Counted from the stretch's first letter, positions 17,333-27,172 are shown. The stretch: DNA of 64,000 nucleotides from Fibrobacter sp. (GCA_024398995.1 JAKSIE010000003.1:1-64000), one strand, 5' to 3'. Notes: generated from the sequence alone by a model not told the origin. Numbers and translations: made by a program.

Positions 17333-20300
17333 ATGACTCTTCGTGAGGCTTTTGAAAGTAGGATGTTGCTCCTGGATGGTGGCATGGGTTCTGTGATCCA
17401 GACCTATGGCATTAAGGGGGCTAACAACGACATGCTCTCTATTGAACGTCCGGATGTGATCCTGGATATCCAGCGCCGCTATGTGGATGCAGGTGTAGAT
17501 TGCCTGACCACAAATACGTTCTCTAGCCAGCGTGTGAGCCAGCATGAATATCATCAGGAACACCGCATTGCTGAAATGAACCGCGCCTCCGTGGCCATTG
17601 CCAAGCAGGCTGCCGCAGAGGCCATGGAAAAGTACGGTCGCAAGGTGTACATTCTGGGCGACGTGGGCCCCACCAGCAAAATGCTCTCCATGAGTGAGGA
17701 CGTGAACGATCCTGCCAGCCGTAGCATTACCTTCGATGAACTGGAAGATGCCTACCTGGAACAGATCCAGGTGCTTGTTGAAGAAGGCGTAGACGCCATT
17801 CTCATTGAAACCATTTTCGATACCTTGAACGCCAAGGCTGCTGCCAGCGCCTACATGAAGGTGAAGGACGCTATGGAAACCGCCGCGGTAGCTCGCGGCG
17901 AAACGCCCCGGTCTTTAGAAGTCATGTTCTCCATGACGGTGAGCGACGCTTCGGGCCGTACCCTTTCAGGCCAGACGGTAGAAGCCTTTGCCATTAGCGT
18001 GATGCACGCAAAGCCTTTGTCCATTGGCTTGAACTGCGGCCTCGGTGCCGACGGCATGGTGCCTTACCTGCGCCGTATGGGTAAGCTTGCTCCTTGCTAT
18101 ATCAGCTGCCATCCTAACGCAGGTCTCCCAAACCAGTTCGGTGGTTACGACGATACTCCCGAAGACATGGTTCAGAAGCTGAAACCCTACATGGAAGAAA
18201 AGCTGGTGAACATGGTGGGCGGTTGCTGCGGTACCACTCCGGAACATATCGCTGCCATGCGCAAGATGCTGGATGCCCTGCCTGCAGATTATGAACGTCG
18301 CAAGCCTGCTCCCGCATTTGTTACTTCGCCCCGCCTTCGTTTGGCAGGTCTGGAACCGCTCCTGGTGAATCAGGTGCGCCCCAGCAATGGTGCCGAAAAC
18401 TGCAATGCCGAAGATTTCGTGAAGGTGGGCGAACGCTGCAATGTGGCTGGTTCCAAGAAGTTCCTCCGCCTCATCAACGAAAAGAATTACGACGAAGCTT
18501 TGGACATTGCCCGCAAGCAGGTGGAAGACGGCGCTCAGGTCATTGACGTGAACATGGACGACGGTCTTCTGGATGCCAAGCAGGAAATGCGAACCTTCCT
18601 CAACTTGCTGGCTTCTGATCCGGCTATTAGCCGCGTGCCCATTATGGTGGATAGCTCCCGCTTCGAGGTTATTGAAGAGGGCTTGAAGTGCGCTCAGGGC
18701 AAGTGCATTGTGAATTCCATCTCGTTAAAGATGGGTGAGGAAGCTTTCATTGAGCACGCCATGACCGTGAAGCGCTTGGGCGCTGCTGTAATCGTGATGC
18801 TCTTTGACGAAGAAGGTCAGGCCACCAATTACGATCGCCGTGTGGAAATTGCATCCCGCGCCTACAAGATCATTACGGATAAGTGCGGCTTCGATCCTTC
18901 CGATATTATTTTTGACCCCAACGTTTTGACGGTTGCCACAGGTATGGCGGAACATAATGCCTACGCCCACGACTTTATCCGCGCTTGCCGCTGGATTATT
19001 GATAACCTGCCCGGCGTTCGAATTTCCGGTGGTCTTTCCAACTTGAGCTTTGCTTTCCGCGGTAACAACTACTTGCGCGAAGCCATGCATTCTGCTATGC
19101 TTCATTATGCAACTCCTAACGGTATGGGCATGGCTATTATGAACCCGGCTGCCGCTGTGGAATACAAGAGCATACCTATGGAATTGCGCATGGCCATTAC
19201 GGAAGTGCTGTTCAATACTCATCCGGAAGCAAGCGAAGAACTGATTGAAATTGCTGGCCGCATGAACGCTGCCCAGCAGGCCGCTAAGGAAAGCGGGGCC
19301 AAGTACGATCCTAAGGCGATTTTCGCCGTAAGCGTTGGCGCAGGCTCTAGCGCAGGTAACGATACTGCTGCAGAAGGTGCCGCTGTCCAGACCACTCCGG
19401 AACAGCGTTTGCAGGAAGCCTTGCTGAAGGGAACTTCCAACACCTTGCAGCCGGATCTGATGGAACTGATCAATCGCGGCGATAGTCCGGTGAATATTAT
19501 TTCTGGACCGTTGATGGATGGCATGAACGAAGTGGGCCGCCTCTTCGGTGAAGGCAAAATGTTCCTGCCCCAGGTGGTGAAAACCGCACGCACCATGAAG
19601 AAGGCGGTGGAAATTTTGCAGCCTTACATCGAGGCCGGAAAATCTGCCGATGGTGCCGCCGCTTCCCGCGGAAAGATTGTTATCGCCACCGTGAAGGGTG
19701 ACGTTCACGATATCGGTAAGAACATCGTGTCTGTGATTATGGCCTGTAACGGCTTTGAAATGGTGGACCTTGGGGTGATGGTACCTGAAGATGTAATCGT
19801 AAAGGCTGCCATTGAGAATAAAGCCGACATTTTGAGCCTTTCTGGCTTGATTACTCCCTCGTTGGAAGAAATGTGCACCGTGGCTACCAAGATGCAGGAG
19901 GCTGGTCTCCGCATTCCTATTATCGTAGGTGGAGCCACCACAAGCCCCACCCATACGGCGGTAAAGATTGCTCCCTGCTACGATGGCCCCGTGTTCCATG
20001 TCCGTGATGCAGCGTCCAATCCGGGCCTTGCTGCAAAGCTTTTGGATCCTGCAACCCGCGAGCAGACCATTGAGGAAAACCGTCAGGAACAGCAGAGAAT
20101 CCGCGACGAACAATCTGGCAAGATTGCTGCAAAGACCGAAGCCATGGCCGCCGCAGAATCTACTCCGGTGGAACGCCGCTTTGCCTGCGACTGGTCTAAG
20201 TACAGCCCGGTTCAGCCCCCGTTTATGGGCGAAAGCAAGCTGCCGCCTATTGCGCTTGAAAAGGTCATCCCGCTTATTAGCTGGGAATACTTCTTCTTCA

Positions 20301-20983
20301 CTTGGAAGGTGAAGGCTGATTGCGAAGAAGCCCAGAAGCTGAAGGCCGACGCAGAAGCCTTGCTCAAGAATCTCAATAAACCTGAATACAGCCTCCGTGC
20401 AGTACAGGCATTCTATCCGGCTGCAGGCACCGAAAGCTCCGTCGTTTTCAACACCGCACGCACCGGCACCGCTGAAGACCTTGTGGAAGTGGCTACAGCC
20501 CGTCAGCAAAATCCCGAAGGTACTTGCCTTGCTCTTTGCGACTACGTGGCCCCTGCCGATTCAAAGACCGCAAGCGTCTACAGTTCTGTGGCAGGCGACA
20601 AGATTTTCCGTGATATTGTAGGAGCCTTTGCTGTAACCGTTAGCGACACCTTCGTGAAGCGCCTCGAAAAGCTGAAGGCGGAACAAGGTGGCAGCGACTA
20701 CGATGTTCTCTTGATGCAAACCGTTGCAGACCGCTTGGCAGAAGCCGGCGCAGAATACCTGAGTCGCGAACTGGCTGCTAATAACGGCTGGAATGGAATT
20801 CGTCCTGCCGTAGGTTACCCGGTGCTGCCCAACATCAAGGAAATCTTCAATGTGGCAAAGCTGATCGACTTTGATAGCGTTGGTATTAGCCTTACGGAAA
20901 ATGGCGCCATGTACCCCCAGGCATCCGTCAGCGGCCTCTACATCAGCCACCCGGAAATCGAATACTTCAACGTGAAGGTTTAA
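17333..20983 (+). CDS. metH: Cobalamin-dependent methionine synthase
   Basis: 1216 residues from the ATG at 17333 (a TTG two codons earlier is possible). All MetH modules are present in order. The homocysteine-binding barrel has zinc ligands Cys235 (GLNCG) and Cys298/299 (GGCCGT). A methyl-THF pterin-binding barrel follows (VGERCNVAGSKKF). Then come the B12 cap and B12 domain with DVHDIG, axial His792, and the C-terminal AdoMet activation domain (RPAVGYPVLPN). It transfers the methyl group of methyl-THF to homocysteine and requires B12. A low-complexity Ala/Gly stretch around residues 660-690 joins two modules. Confidence 0.97.
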   Translation: MTLREAFESRMLLLDGGMGSVIQTYGIKGANNDMLSIERPDVILDIQRRYVDAGVDCLTTNTFSSQRVSQHEYHQEHRIAEMNRASVAIAKQAAAEAMEKYGRKVYILGDVGPTSKMLSMSEDVNDPASRSITFDELEDAYLEQIQVLVEEGVDAILIETIFDTLNAKAAASAYMKVKDAMETAAVARGETPRSLEVMFSMTVSDASGRTLSGQTVEAFAISVMHAKPLSIGLNCGLGADGMVPYLRRMGKLAPCYISCHPNAGLPNQFGGYDDTPEDMVQKLKPYMEEKLVNMVGGCCGTTPEHIAAMRKMLDALPADYERRKPAPAFVTSPRLRLAGLEPLLVNQVRPSNGAENCNAEDFVKVGERCNVAGSKKFLRLINEKNYDEALDIARKQVEDGAQVIDVNMDDGLLDAKQEMRTFLNLLASDPAISRVPIMVDSSRFEVIEEGLKCAQGKCIVNSISLKMGEEAFIEHAMTVKRLGAAVIVMLFDEEGQATNYDRRVEIASRAYKIITDKCGFDPSDIIFDPNVLTVATGMAEHNAYAHDFIRACRWIIDNLPGVRISGGLSNLSFAFRGNNYLREAMHSAMLHYATPNGMGMAIMNPAAAVEYKSIPMELRMAITEVLFNTHPEASEELIEIAGRMNAAQQAAKESGAKYDPKAIFAVSVGAGSSAGNDTAAEGAAVQTTPEQRLQEALLKGTSNTLQPDLMELINRGDSPVNIISGPLMDGMNEVGRLFGEGKMFLPQVVKTARTMKKAVEILQPYIEAGKSADGAAASRGKIVIATVKGDVHDIGKNIVSVIMACNGFEMVDLGVMVPEDVIVKAAIENKADILSLSGLITPSLEEMCTVATKMQEAGLRIPIIVGGATTSPTHTAVKIAPCYDGPVFHVRDAASNPGLAAKLLDPATREQTIEENRQEQQRIRDEQSGKIAAKTEAMAAAESTPVERRFACDWSKYSPVQPPFMGESKLPPIALEKVIPLISWEYFFFTWKVKADCEEAQKLKADAEALLKNLNKPEYSLRAVQAFYPAAGTESSVVFNTARTGTAEDLVEVATARQQNPEGTCLALCDYVAPADSKTASVYSSVAGDKIFRDIVGAFAVTVSDTFVKRLEKLKAEQGGSDYDVLLMQTVADRLAEAGAEYLSRELAANNGWNGIRPAVGYPVLPNIKEIFNVAKLIDFDSVGISLTENGAMYPQASVSGLYISHPEIEYFNVKV

Positions 20984-20996
20984 TGTATTCCCAGGT

Positions 20997-21944
20997 TTAA
21001 ACCCTAAAGTTTCCGTGGTAATTCCAGCTCCACTGAGCGGGGTTATCGGAAATCCAGGTTTCAACTTCTTTAGCGATGCTCTCTACCAAGGGGGCGTCGC
21101 TTTCTTTTCGGACCTTGTCGTATTGAGGCGGATAATACTTTTCGAAACAGATGACTATATCTCCGCGCAGGTCTTCGCCAACCTTTCCGCGTGGTTCATC
21201 ACTTGCCATTTCACGGTTAGATCTTGTAAAGGTTCTGAAAGTAACGATACCTGCACCCATCTGGTTCACCAGTTCCGGCAATCTTAAGTACAGCGTAGAA
21301 TCTTGCCCAAAGAGTTTAACCTGATTGCCCTTGGTGTGTTTGCCTTGATCAATGACCATAGCCAGAATGCCGTTGGTTTTGAACAGATTGCGAATGAGGG
21401 CGCGAGATTCATTGGGGGAATATTCTGTCAGGTTTTTATCGCAGCGCAACTCTTGAATGTATCGACGCAATGTCCCGTCTCCCAGAGTGTCAGTGACGAG
21501 GTGAACATTGTCGCTATAGCGGCAAAGGCTGCGGTGTAACAATTCAAAGGAACCCTGGTGAATGCTGATTGCTGCAATGGGCCCCGCTACGATGCCCTTT
21601 GCCTCATTCCCTCTAACAGCATCCCAAATGATTTCTTCATTCTCAAAGACAATACGTTTTGTGGTACGGGGGAGGCGAGCTAGCCCACGATAGGAATCGA
21701 TGGCGTTCCAAAAAATGCCTTTGAAAACATCGTCTGCGGAGCAACAATTCAAAGCTGCGGAAATTTTTCCGGATTCAATGAAGTCTGCCTTGGCATTTTC
21801 CAGGTGACGTAACGTGCGCCCAAAAGCACGCTCCTTGTGGAGCGCTTTGTAAATGGGAAACACTAATTTGAACAGAATGCCAAAAAAGAAATCCGGCAAA
21901 CGAAGAATTACGTAAAATAGGGCTTTGTAGACAAAGTATTTCAC
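20997..21944 (-). CDS. LpxL/HtrB-type lipid A acyltransferase
   Basis: 315 residues with an N-terminal hydrophobic anchor. The acyltransferase motif H-x4-E is present as HQGSFE (His129, Glu134), and the C-terminal PAQWSWNYHGNF matches the P-x-QW-x-W signature of late acyltransferases. Expected to add a secondary acyl chain to lipid A precursor at the inner membrane; which chain cannot be read. Its start abuts the stop of the upstream UAP1-like gene with no gap, so the two are probably translationally coupled. The gene ends 13 bases from metH, convergent. Confidence 0.82.
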   Translation of the reverse strand: MKYFVYKALFYVILRLPDFFFGILFKLVFPIYKALHKERAFGRTLRHLENAKADFIESGKISAALNCCSADDVFKGIFWNAIDSYRGLARLPRTTKRIVFENEEIIWDAVRGNEAKGIVAGPIAAISIHQGSFELLHRSLCRYSDNVHLVTDTLGDGTLRRYIQELRCDKNLTEYSPNESRALIRNLFKTNGILAMVIDQGKHTKGNQVKLFGQDSTLYLRLPELVNQMGAGIVTFRTFTRSNREMASDEPRGKVGEDLRGDIVICFEKYYPPQYDKVRKESDAPLVESIAKEVETWISDNPAQWSWNYHGNFRV

Positions 21945-23291
21945 TTATTCAGCGTCGAATTCCAGAATTCCTCTGCCCAGTTCGCGTTCAAAAGTACGAC
22001 GGTTCAAATTTTCGCCGGCGTAGCTAATGGCAGGGGAGATTTCGTAAAGTTTGTTGGGATTCACATCCACGTTGGCCTTGCGCAACCAATCGCGATGAAG
22101 CTGACCAATCATCTGGCGGGCTGTCTTGGGACTATCGTTGCCATCGGCGTTTTTCACCGGGCTAAATTCCTCTTCGCGAATCACGCCAAAAGGCATCATG
22201 GAACCCAGCTGCGGGAATGCGTCGAACAGGAACTGTTCAAACTTCCAGCACTTTTCGATGCCGCAGACAGTCTTGCGGGCGGTATGCCAGGGCAACTTGC
22301 TGGTCTGCAACTTGCGCAGACCTTCAATCTTGAACAAATGAATTGCGATGTTTCCACCGTCGAAAGTCAAGCTTCCGTCGGGGTTTGTCATATCGCGGTA
22401 TTCTTCCGGAAGGTCGCTGTATTCCACTACACCGGGCTTTCTATTCTGGAAGGCGAAAATGCCGACTTTTTCATTGGCATTAGCCTTGTGCACCACCTTG
22501 GAGGCGCTCATGCTGCGACCTTCGCTGGCCAATGCACCGATGAATGCTGGGTCGCAAACGCGGCAAAGTGCGTTGTCAACGCTGTACAGGAATACATACT
22601 TCACGCCTCGTTCAATAAGCCATGCCAGCGTTCCGCTCTGTGCCAAAGCTCTAAAGCAACCACCGTTTCCATCCGGAACCAAAGCCAGATGGTCGTCTCC
22701 GTCCAACACGGCCTTGCCATCGGGTGTCAAAGCACAGATGGTGCCCTGTTCAAAGAATCGTACATTCTGACGGTCCATGCCGAAGAAATTGTTTTCGATA
22801 AAGAAATTGACGGTAGCCTCGTGATTCAGGGGGCTGGTCATAATGCACCAGGGAATGGCGTGGCCAACCTGTGCAGCCAAATTCTGCAAGCGTTCAGCCT
22901 GCAGCTGAAACAAACTTTTGTGGCTGGGAAGACCGATGTCGAACATGCCCTTGGGACCTTCAAAACCAAGGCGAGAACCTTGACCACCTGCAACCAGGAA
23001 TGCGGCCACCTGGCCCTTGCCCAAAAGAATTTCACCGGTTTCTTTCCAGTAATCGTAACGGAGATCGTCTGCTGCGATCTTGAAAGGCATGGGCTTAAGG
23101 TCAGCGGAAACATTGTCGCTCAAACTGGCTGTGGACTTTTCTGCATGAAGAGTCTTCAGTTCTTCCCAGTCCTGGCTCATGATGTCGCGTTCCAAAGTTG
23201 CGCGTGTATCGCCGCTCAAAGATTCCAAATGCTTCAGCAAGTCATCCTGCCCCGCATCCTTCAAAATCTGAATCATATCTTCACTAAGCAT
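21945..23291 (-). CDS. UDP-N-acetylglucosamine/UDP-sugar pyrophosphorylase, eukaryotic UAP1 type
   Basis: 448 residues of the UDPGP family. The nucleotide-binding signature FLVAGGQGSRLG is followed by GPKGMFDIGLPS. PDGNGGCFRAL, FLYSVDNALCRVCDP and VGIFAFQNRKPGVVEYSD closely track the eukaryotic UDP-GlcNAc pyrophosphorylase (UAP1/AGX) layout rather than bacterial GlmU. It should make UDP-GlcNAc, or a related UDP-hexose, from UTP and the sugar-1-phosphate. Neighbouring LpxL and MraY use or build on UDP-GlcNAc-derived precursors, which supports that substrate. Confidence 0.82.
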   Translation of the reverse strand: MLSEDMIQILKDAGQDDLLKHLESLSGDTRATLERDIMSQDWEELKTLHAEKSTASLSDNVSADLKPMPFKIAADDLRYDYWKETGEILLGKGQVAAFLVAGGQGSRLGFEGPKGMFDIGLPSHKSLFQLQAERLQNLAAQVGHAIPWCIMTSPLNHEATVNFFIENNFFGMDRQNVRFFEQGTICALTPDGKAVLDGDDHLALVPDGNGGCFRALAQSGTLAWLIERGVKYVFLYSVDNALCRVCDPAFIGALASEGRSMSASKVVHKANANEKVGIFAFQNRKPGVVEYSDLPEEYRDMTNPDGSLTFDGGNIAIHLFKIEGLRKLQTSKLPWHTARKTVCGIEKCWKFEQFLFDAFPQLGSMMPFGVIREEEFSPVKNADGNDSPKTARQMIGQLHRDWLRKANVDVNPNKLYEISPAISYAGENLNRRTFERELGRGILEFDAE

Positions 23292-23556
23292 AACAAACCT
23301 ACGATAAAATTTTAAACCAACTTACTTACATAGTACCTATTCTACGCTCAGCACTTGCCCTCTTACACAGAATCTACCCGATGCTCAGAACTTACCTGTA
23401 GTAATGTTCTAACCAGCTTGCTCGTGGCCGGGCGGGTGAGGGGTGCTGGGCGAGAGGGCTGCTGGGCGAGAGGGCTGACGGCCTTCGAAACTACGAGTGC
23501 GGGCCCTCTCCCCGCAAAGAAGAAACCGCCGGAGGCTCAGCTCTTGCCTGCGAAGG
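23292..23556. other. GC-rich intergenic stretch between mraY and the UAP1-like gene
   Basis: No gene is credible here. The middle holds a perfect 16-base tandem duplication (GCTGGGCGAGAGGGCT at 23445-23460 and 23461-23476). I see no clear intrinsic terminator, so mraY may read through into the two genes downstream. Confidence 0.6.
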
Positions 23557-24705
23557 CTACCTAATACCAAAGAAAATCACCATGCTCACGATCAGTGCAA
23601 AGATGCTCACCAAATGCATTCTCCACACGATCTTGGAGTTCATCAGGGGCTTGCTGGGGAACTGACCTTCCCACTTCTTTTGATAATGGTGATGTAACGG
23701 AGCGCAAAGGAAAATACGTCGGCCAGTGCCAGTAGCTTTCTTCGTAATCTTAAACCACAAGATCTGGAACAAAACGGAGCAAGCTTCTGCAATGATGATA
23801 ATGCAGACGATGGGGTAGAAGAGACCTGCCTGCACCAAGATGAACATAATGCCGATGGCTGCACCAAAGCCCACGGAACCTGCGTCACCCATGTAGATTT
23901 CTGCAGGAGGACTATTGAACCACAGGTATGCCAACAGAGAACCTGCAATAGACATGGCCAAGGGGAATAGCTCATCGCAACCCGGCAGATAGGGCACGCT
24001 CAAATACTGACTAAAGATGAAGTTTCCGCTAACGTAAGCCACCAGGCCTACGAACACCATGCTAGTCAAGATAGGCACTGAAACAAGACTGTCCAGACCG
24101 TCGGTGAAATTGGTACCGTTGGCGGACGCTGCAATCACGAAAGTCATAAAGGCTACGAAAATCCAGTTGGGCAAGTGAATCTGGAGAACGTCGTGGGGGA
24201 AGAACGGAACTGTCAGATCGCCCTTCAGTTCGGGAATGAACTTGTAGCAGAAAATGGCTACGACCAAGCTGAAAAGGAAGTAAAGGGAAAGACGAAGGGA
24301 GCTGGAAATGCCGTCGGCCTTATCCATATAGTCGGCAGCCTTTAACCTGCCTAACTTGACCAGACGCTTGGCGCGGACCTTGGCGATATCGTCGATGGCA
24401 CCCACAGCGGAGAATGCTCCTAACACTGCCAAGGTAGAGATGGTGTAGCCGTTCATCTTGCAAACCAAGAGAGAAACGATTTCCACTACGACGACCAAAA
24501 GTAAACCACCCATAATAGGAGGAGACTTAGTCTTACCATCCTTGTCAAAGTCGCTTGTGGCGTCCAGGGCCTGCAACTTACGGATATAGATGGGCATCAG
24601 GGTCAAAACCATGATGATGGAAAGCATTGCGGCAACGCCGGCACGGAACAGACGACCGTCAAAAAGGTCGATGCTGGTAAGATGATAAAGCCATTGACAG
24701 AGCAT
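23557..24705 (-). CDS. mraY: Phospho-N-acetylmuramoyl-pentapeptide transferase
   Basis: 382 residues with about ten membrane helices. Conserved catalytic elements are the Asp pair AIDDIAKV (105-106), NGTNFTDGLDSL, YMGDAGSVGFG and the histidine triad APLHHHY. It makes lipid I from UDP-MurNAc-pentapeptide and undecaprenyl phosphate at the inner membrane. It stands outside any mur/fts cluster. The segment after the HHH motif (KKWEGQFPSKPLMNSK) differs from the usual KKGW form. Confidence 0.88.
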   Translation of the reverse strand: MLCQWLYHLTSIDLFDGRLFRAGVAAMLSIIMVLTLMPIYIRKLQALDATSDFDKDGKTKSPPIMGGLLLVVVVEIVSLLVCKMNGYTISTLAVLGAFSAVGAIDDIAKVRAKRLVKLGRLKAADYMDKADGISSSLRLSLYFLFSLVVAIFCYKFIPELKGDLTVPFFPHDVLQIHLPNWIFVAFMTFVIAASANGTNFTDGLDSLVSVPILTSMVFVGLVAYVSGNFIFSQYLSVPYLPGCDELFPLAMSIAGSLLAYLWFNSPPAEIYMGDAGSVGFGAAIGIMFILVQAGLFYPIVCIIIIAEACSVLFQILWFKITKKATGTGRRIFLCAPLHHHYQKKWEGQFPSKPLMNSKIVWRMHLVSIFALIVSMVIFFGIR

Positions 24706-24819
24706 AGTTCGTATCTACAAAAAAATGAAAAATTTTACAGCACGAATTTAAAAACTTTTTAGGGGGGTGTAACGTCTTTGGCTCGCGATAAAGCCCTGTT
24801 TTTTCTACATTGGGGGTGT

Positions 24820-25287
24820 ATGAGTGAAATGCGTATTGATTGTCCCCATTGTGGCACATCTTTTGAAGTTCAGATTGATGGCGAACCGTCTAACATGATG
24901 GTGTTTTGCTGTGCCCGCTGTAAGACCCCTTTGATGTATTTTCATGGTGTAATTTCTGAACTGGATCGTGAAGAGTTTGCAAACCTTAGAAAACGCTTGA
25001 CCCGAGCTCTTGATGCTGTGGCAAGTCGCGATAGCGGTATGGCTGAAGTGGCTGACGCAATCAGAAAAATTGTGGAAGAATCCGAATTGCGCGCTGAGGA
25101 ACGTGCTGAAACCCACGCTGCAGAACTGTCGGAGGAACGTTCCGAAGAAGGCTCCGTGCAGAGATCTGCACCTGGGGCTCCTGAAACATCGGACTCTGCA
25201 AAAGTTGTCATTACCGACGACATGTTGGACTCTCTCCAGCAGGACTTGGACAATCTGGACGCTGAAAGCTTCCTAGATAAAATTTAA
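24820..25287 (+). CDS. Zinc-ribbon protein with acidic coiled tail
   Basis: 155 residues from the ATG at 24820, which has GGGGGTG upstream; an earlier TTG lacks one. The N-terminus holds a four-Cys zinc ribbon (IDCPHCGTSFEV and FCCARCKTP), like the MJ0042-type ribbons at the start of many bacterial regulators. A Glu/Arg/Ala-rich helical region and an acidic tail (DSLQQDLDNLDAESF) follow. No membrane segment. Function unknown. The HAD gene follows 26 bases later. Confidence 0.65.
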   Translation: MSEMRIDCPHCGTSFEVQIDGEPSNMMVFCCARCKTPLMYFHGVISELDREEFANLRKRLTRALDAVASRDSGMAEVADAIRKIVEESELRAEERAETHAAELSEERSEEGSVQRSAPGAPETSDSAKVVITDDMLDSLQQDLDNLDAESFLDKI

Positions 25288-25313
25288 TCGAGTAGTTTTC
25301 GCGGCGAATACCA

Positions 25314-26177
25314 ATGAAGATCCTGTTTTCTGACCTAGACGGAACCCTGCTTACGGACGACAAACTTATCCTTGATGAGGATCGGGCTGCCATCGATCGC
25401 ATGCTGGCCGCTGGTCACAAGTTCTTGATTACTACAGGCCGCCCTTTGTTCAGCGCCAAGCAACTAGCTCAGAAGTATGGGTTCTTCAAACCTGGCTTTT
25501 TCCTGGTAAGCTTTAATGGTGGCCTTATATACGACTGCGGAACCGGCGAATCCATTCTCACGAGGAACATTTCTGTAGATGATGCCAAGTTTATCATGGA
25601 CGCGGCCCATCGCAATGGTTTTCATGCCCATACCTATGCCGGCGACCTGGTGATTTCCGAGTACGAAACGGAACAGCTCAAAACATATTGCCGTTTGATG
25701 AATATGGAATATCTTGTTGTCAAAGATATTCGAGAGTATTTTGGACAAACTAACAATACTGTCAATTCTACCGCTCCCACGGCGCCTATCAATGTTGTCA
25801 TTAAACCGCCCATTAAGGTAAACGTCATTACCCCGTCAGACCATTCTAGTCTTTTGGATTTCCGAGCAGAGATGCGTAAAACCACGGGCGGTAAACTCTT
25901 TGATGTGTTCAGCAAACCGGAGATGCTGGAGTTTTCGGATCTCAAGACGAATAAAGGCGATGCGGTACGCTTTATGGCGGATTTCTACAACGTGCCCTTG
26001 GCAGAAACTATCGCCTGTGGTGACGAAGAAAATGATTGCCCCATGATTTCTACTGCCGGTGTCGGTGTGGCCATGGCCAATGCTTCCGATGCCGCAAAAT
26101 CCTGTGCCGATTATATAACCCAAAGGGATAACAATCATGGGGGCATCTCTGAGGTTATCGAAAAGTTTGTCCTTTAA
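25314..26177 (+). CDS. Cof-type HAD-IIB sugar-phosphate phosphatase
   Basis: 287 residues. HAD motif I is FSDLDGTLL (nucleophile and acid Asp), motif II is TTGRP, the motif III Lys is in KTNKGDAVRFM and motif IV is ACGDEENDCPM. A cap domain sits between motifs II and III, as in HAD-IIB/Cof proteins. The family dephosphorylates sugar phosphates or nucleotides; the substrate here cannot be told. No ribosome site is obvious (ACCA before ATG). Confidence 0.88.
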   Translation: MKILFSDLDGTLLTDDKLILDEDRAAIDRMLAAGHKFLITTGRPLFSAKQLAQKYGFFKPGFFLVSFNGGLIYDCGTGESILTRNISVDDAKFIMDAAHRNGFHAHTYAGDLVISEYETEQLKTYCRLMNMEYLVVKDIREYFGQTNNTVNSTAPTAPINVVIKPPIKVNVITPSDHSSLLDFRAEMRKTTGGKLFDVFSKPEMLEFSDLKTNKGDAVRFMADFYNVPLAETIACGDEENDCPMISTAGVGVAMANASDAAKSCADYITQRDNNHGGISEVIEKFVL

Positions 26178-26202
26178 TTTTTTATTTTTTATGCAACCAA
26201 AT

Positions 26203-26222
26203 GTTAGACTTGTACGTCTAAC
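26203..26222. promoter_or_regulatory. Perfect inverted repeat upstream of the triple-repeat secreted protein
   Basis: GTTAGAC (26203-26209) and GTCTAAC (26216-26222) flank a 6-base centre, TTGTAC. No T run follows, so it reads more like an operator or mRNA hairpin than a terminator. It lies in the 155-base gap (26178-26332) before the next gene. Confidence 0.4.
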
Positions 26223-26332
26223 TATGTGAAAAACGGGTGGTTAGGTCGGAAAAAGACAATTTTTTCACCAAAAACGTTTTTCATTACGAATAAGATGCTA
26301 TTTTAGGATTGGTTAATCCAAAAGGAGATCAA

Positions 26333-27172
26333 ATGATGATTAATAAATTTGCTTTTGTGCTTGTTGCTGGCTCTCTGCTTAGCACTGCTGCTTTTGCTGG
26401 TGTCCATCATGACCGCCCAGCTCCGCCCCCTCCCCGTGGTGAACTTCACGAACGCGTTTGCGATGGAGGCAACTGCTGTAACCTTGATGTTAGAGGTGGC
26501 AGCTTGGACTATACACTCCGTTGCGATCATCCCTATGGCGAAGCTCAACTCACCATTGGTGACCGTCGTCCCGAAACCATCGTTCTGAGCCATAACGGCC
26601 GTCTTCGCAACGCCATTCGCCCGGGTGAACGTCTTTCCATTCGCTTGACTCCGCCTCCTCCGAGCCGCGAAATCCATACTCGCCTCTGCGATCGCGACAA
26701 CTGCTGTAACCTTGATGTGAATGGTCGTTCTCGTGACTACACTCTCCGTTGCGATCATCCTATTGACCGTGCAGAACTTAACGTCAATGGCCGCAAGACT
26801 ATCAATCTTCGCGACCGTGGTCACATGAACCAGGACGTTTTTGATAACGATCGTCTTTCTATTAAGTTGTTTGCTCCTCCGAGCCGCGAAATCCACACTC
26901 GCCTCTGCGATCGCGACAACTGCTGCAACCTTGACGTGAATGGTTACTCTCGTGACTACACTCTCCGTTGCGACCGTCCGTTCGAACGAGCCGAACTCAC
27001 TGTGAACAACAGAATGACTTTCGACATCCGTGACCGTGGTCGTATGAGCCGTGACGTGTTCGATGGTGACCGCCTGCAGATCCGTCTTTCCTATCCTCCT
27101 CCTCCTCCGCCGCAGTCTCACAAGCCGGCTCGCGTCAAGGCTGAGGATGACGCAAATCGTCGTCGCCGCTAA
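26333..27172 (+). CDS. Secreted protein with three Cys-rich repeats, unknown function
   Basis: 279 residues from the ATG at 26333, preceded by AAGGAG. A clear signal peptide ends AAFA (about residue 22). The mature protein is three units of about 75 residues, each starting with a conserved core C-D-x-x-NCCNLDV-x6-DYTLRCD and ending in a hydrophobic strand. Pro-rich linkers (APPPPPRG, TPPPPSRE, YPPPPPPQ) separate them, and a basic tail (ANRRRR) closes the protein. Four Cys per unit suggest disulfide-stabilised folding outside the cytoplasm. I do not recognise the domain. It is monocistronic, with its own terminator. Confidence 0.75.
   Translation: MMINKFAFVLVAGSLLSTAAFAGVHHDRPAPPPPRGELHERVCDGGNCCNLDVRGGSLDYTLRCDHPYGEAQLTIGDRRPETIVLSHNGRLRNAIRPGERLSIRLTPPPPSREIHTRLCDRDNCCNLDVNGRSRDYTLRCDHPIDRAELNVNGRKTINLRDRGHMNQDVFDNDRLSIKLFAPPSREIHTRLCDRDNCCNLDVNGYSRDYTLRCDRPFERAELTVNNRMTFDIRDRGRMSRDVFDGDRLQIRLSYPPPPPPQSHKPARVKAEDDANRRRR

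Noticed and set aside
18725..20509. Reverse frame of almost 600 codons inside metH
   Set aside because: Antisense shadow of metH, whose modules are continuous on the forward strand.
23355..23564. Small forward gene in the mraY downstream gap
   Set aside because: No ribosome site, low-complexity GC-rich content caused by the 16-base tandem duplication, and overlap with mraY.
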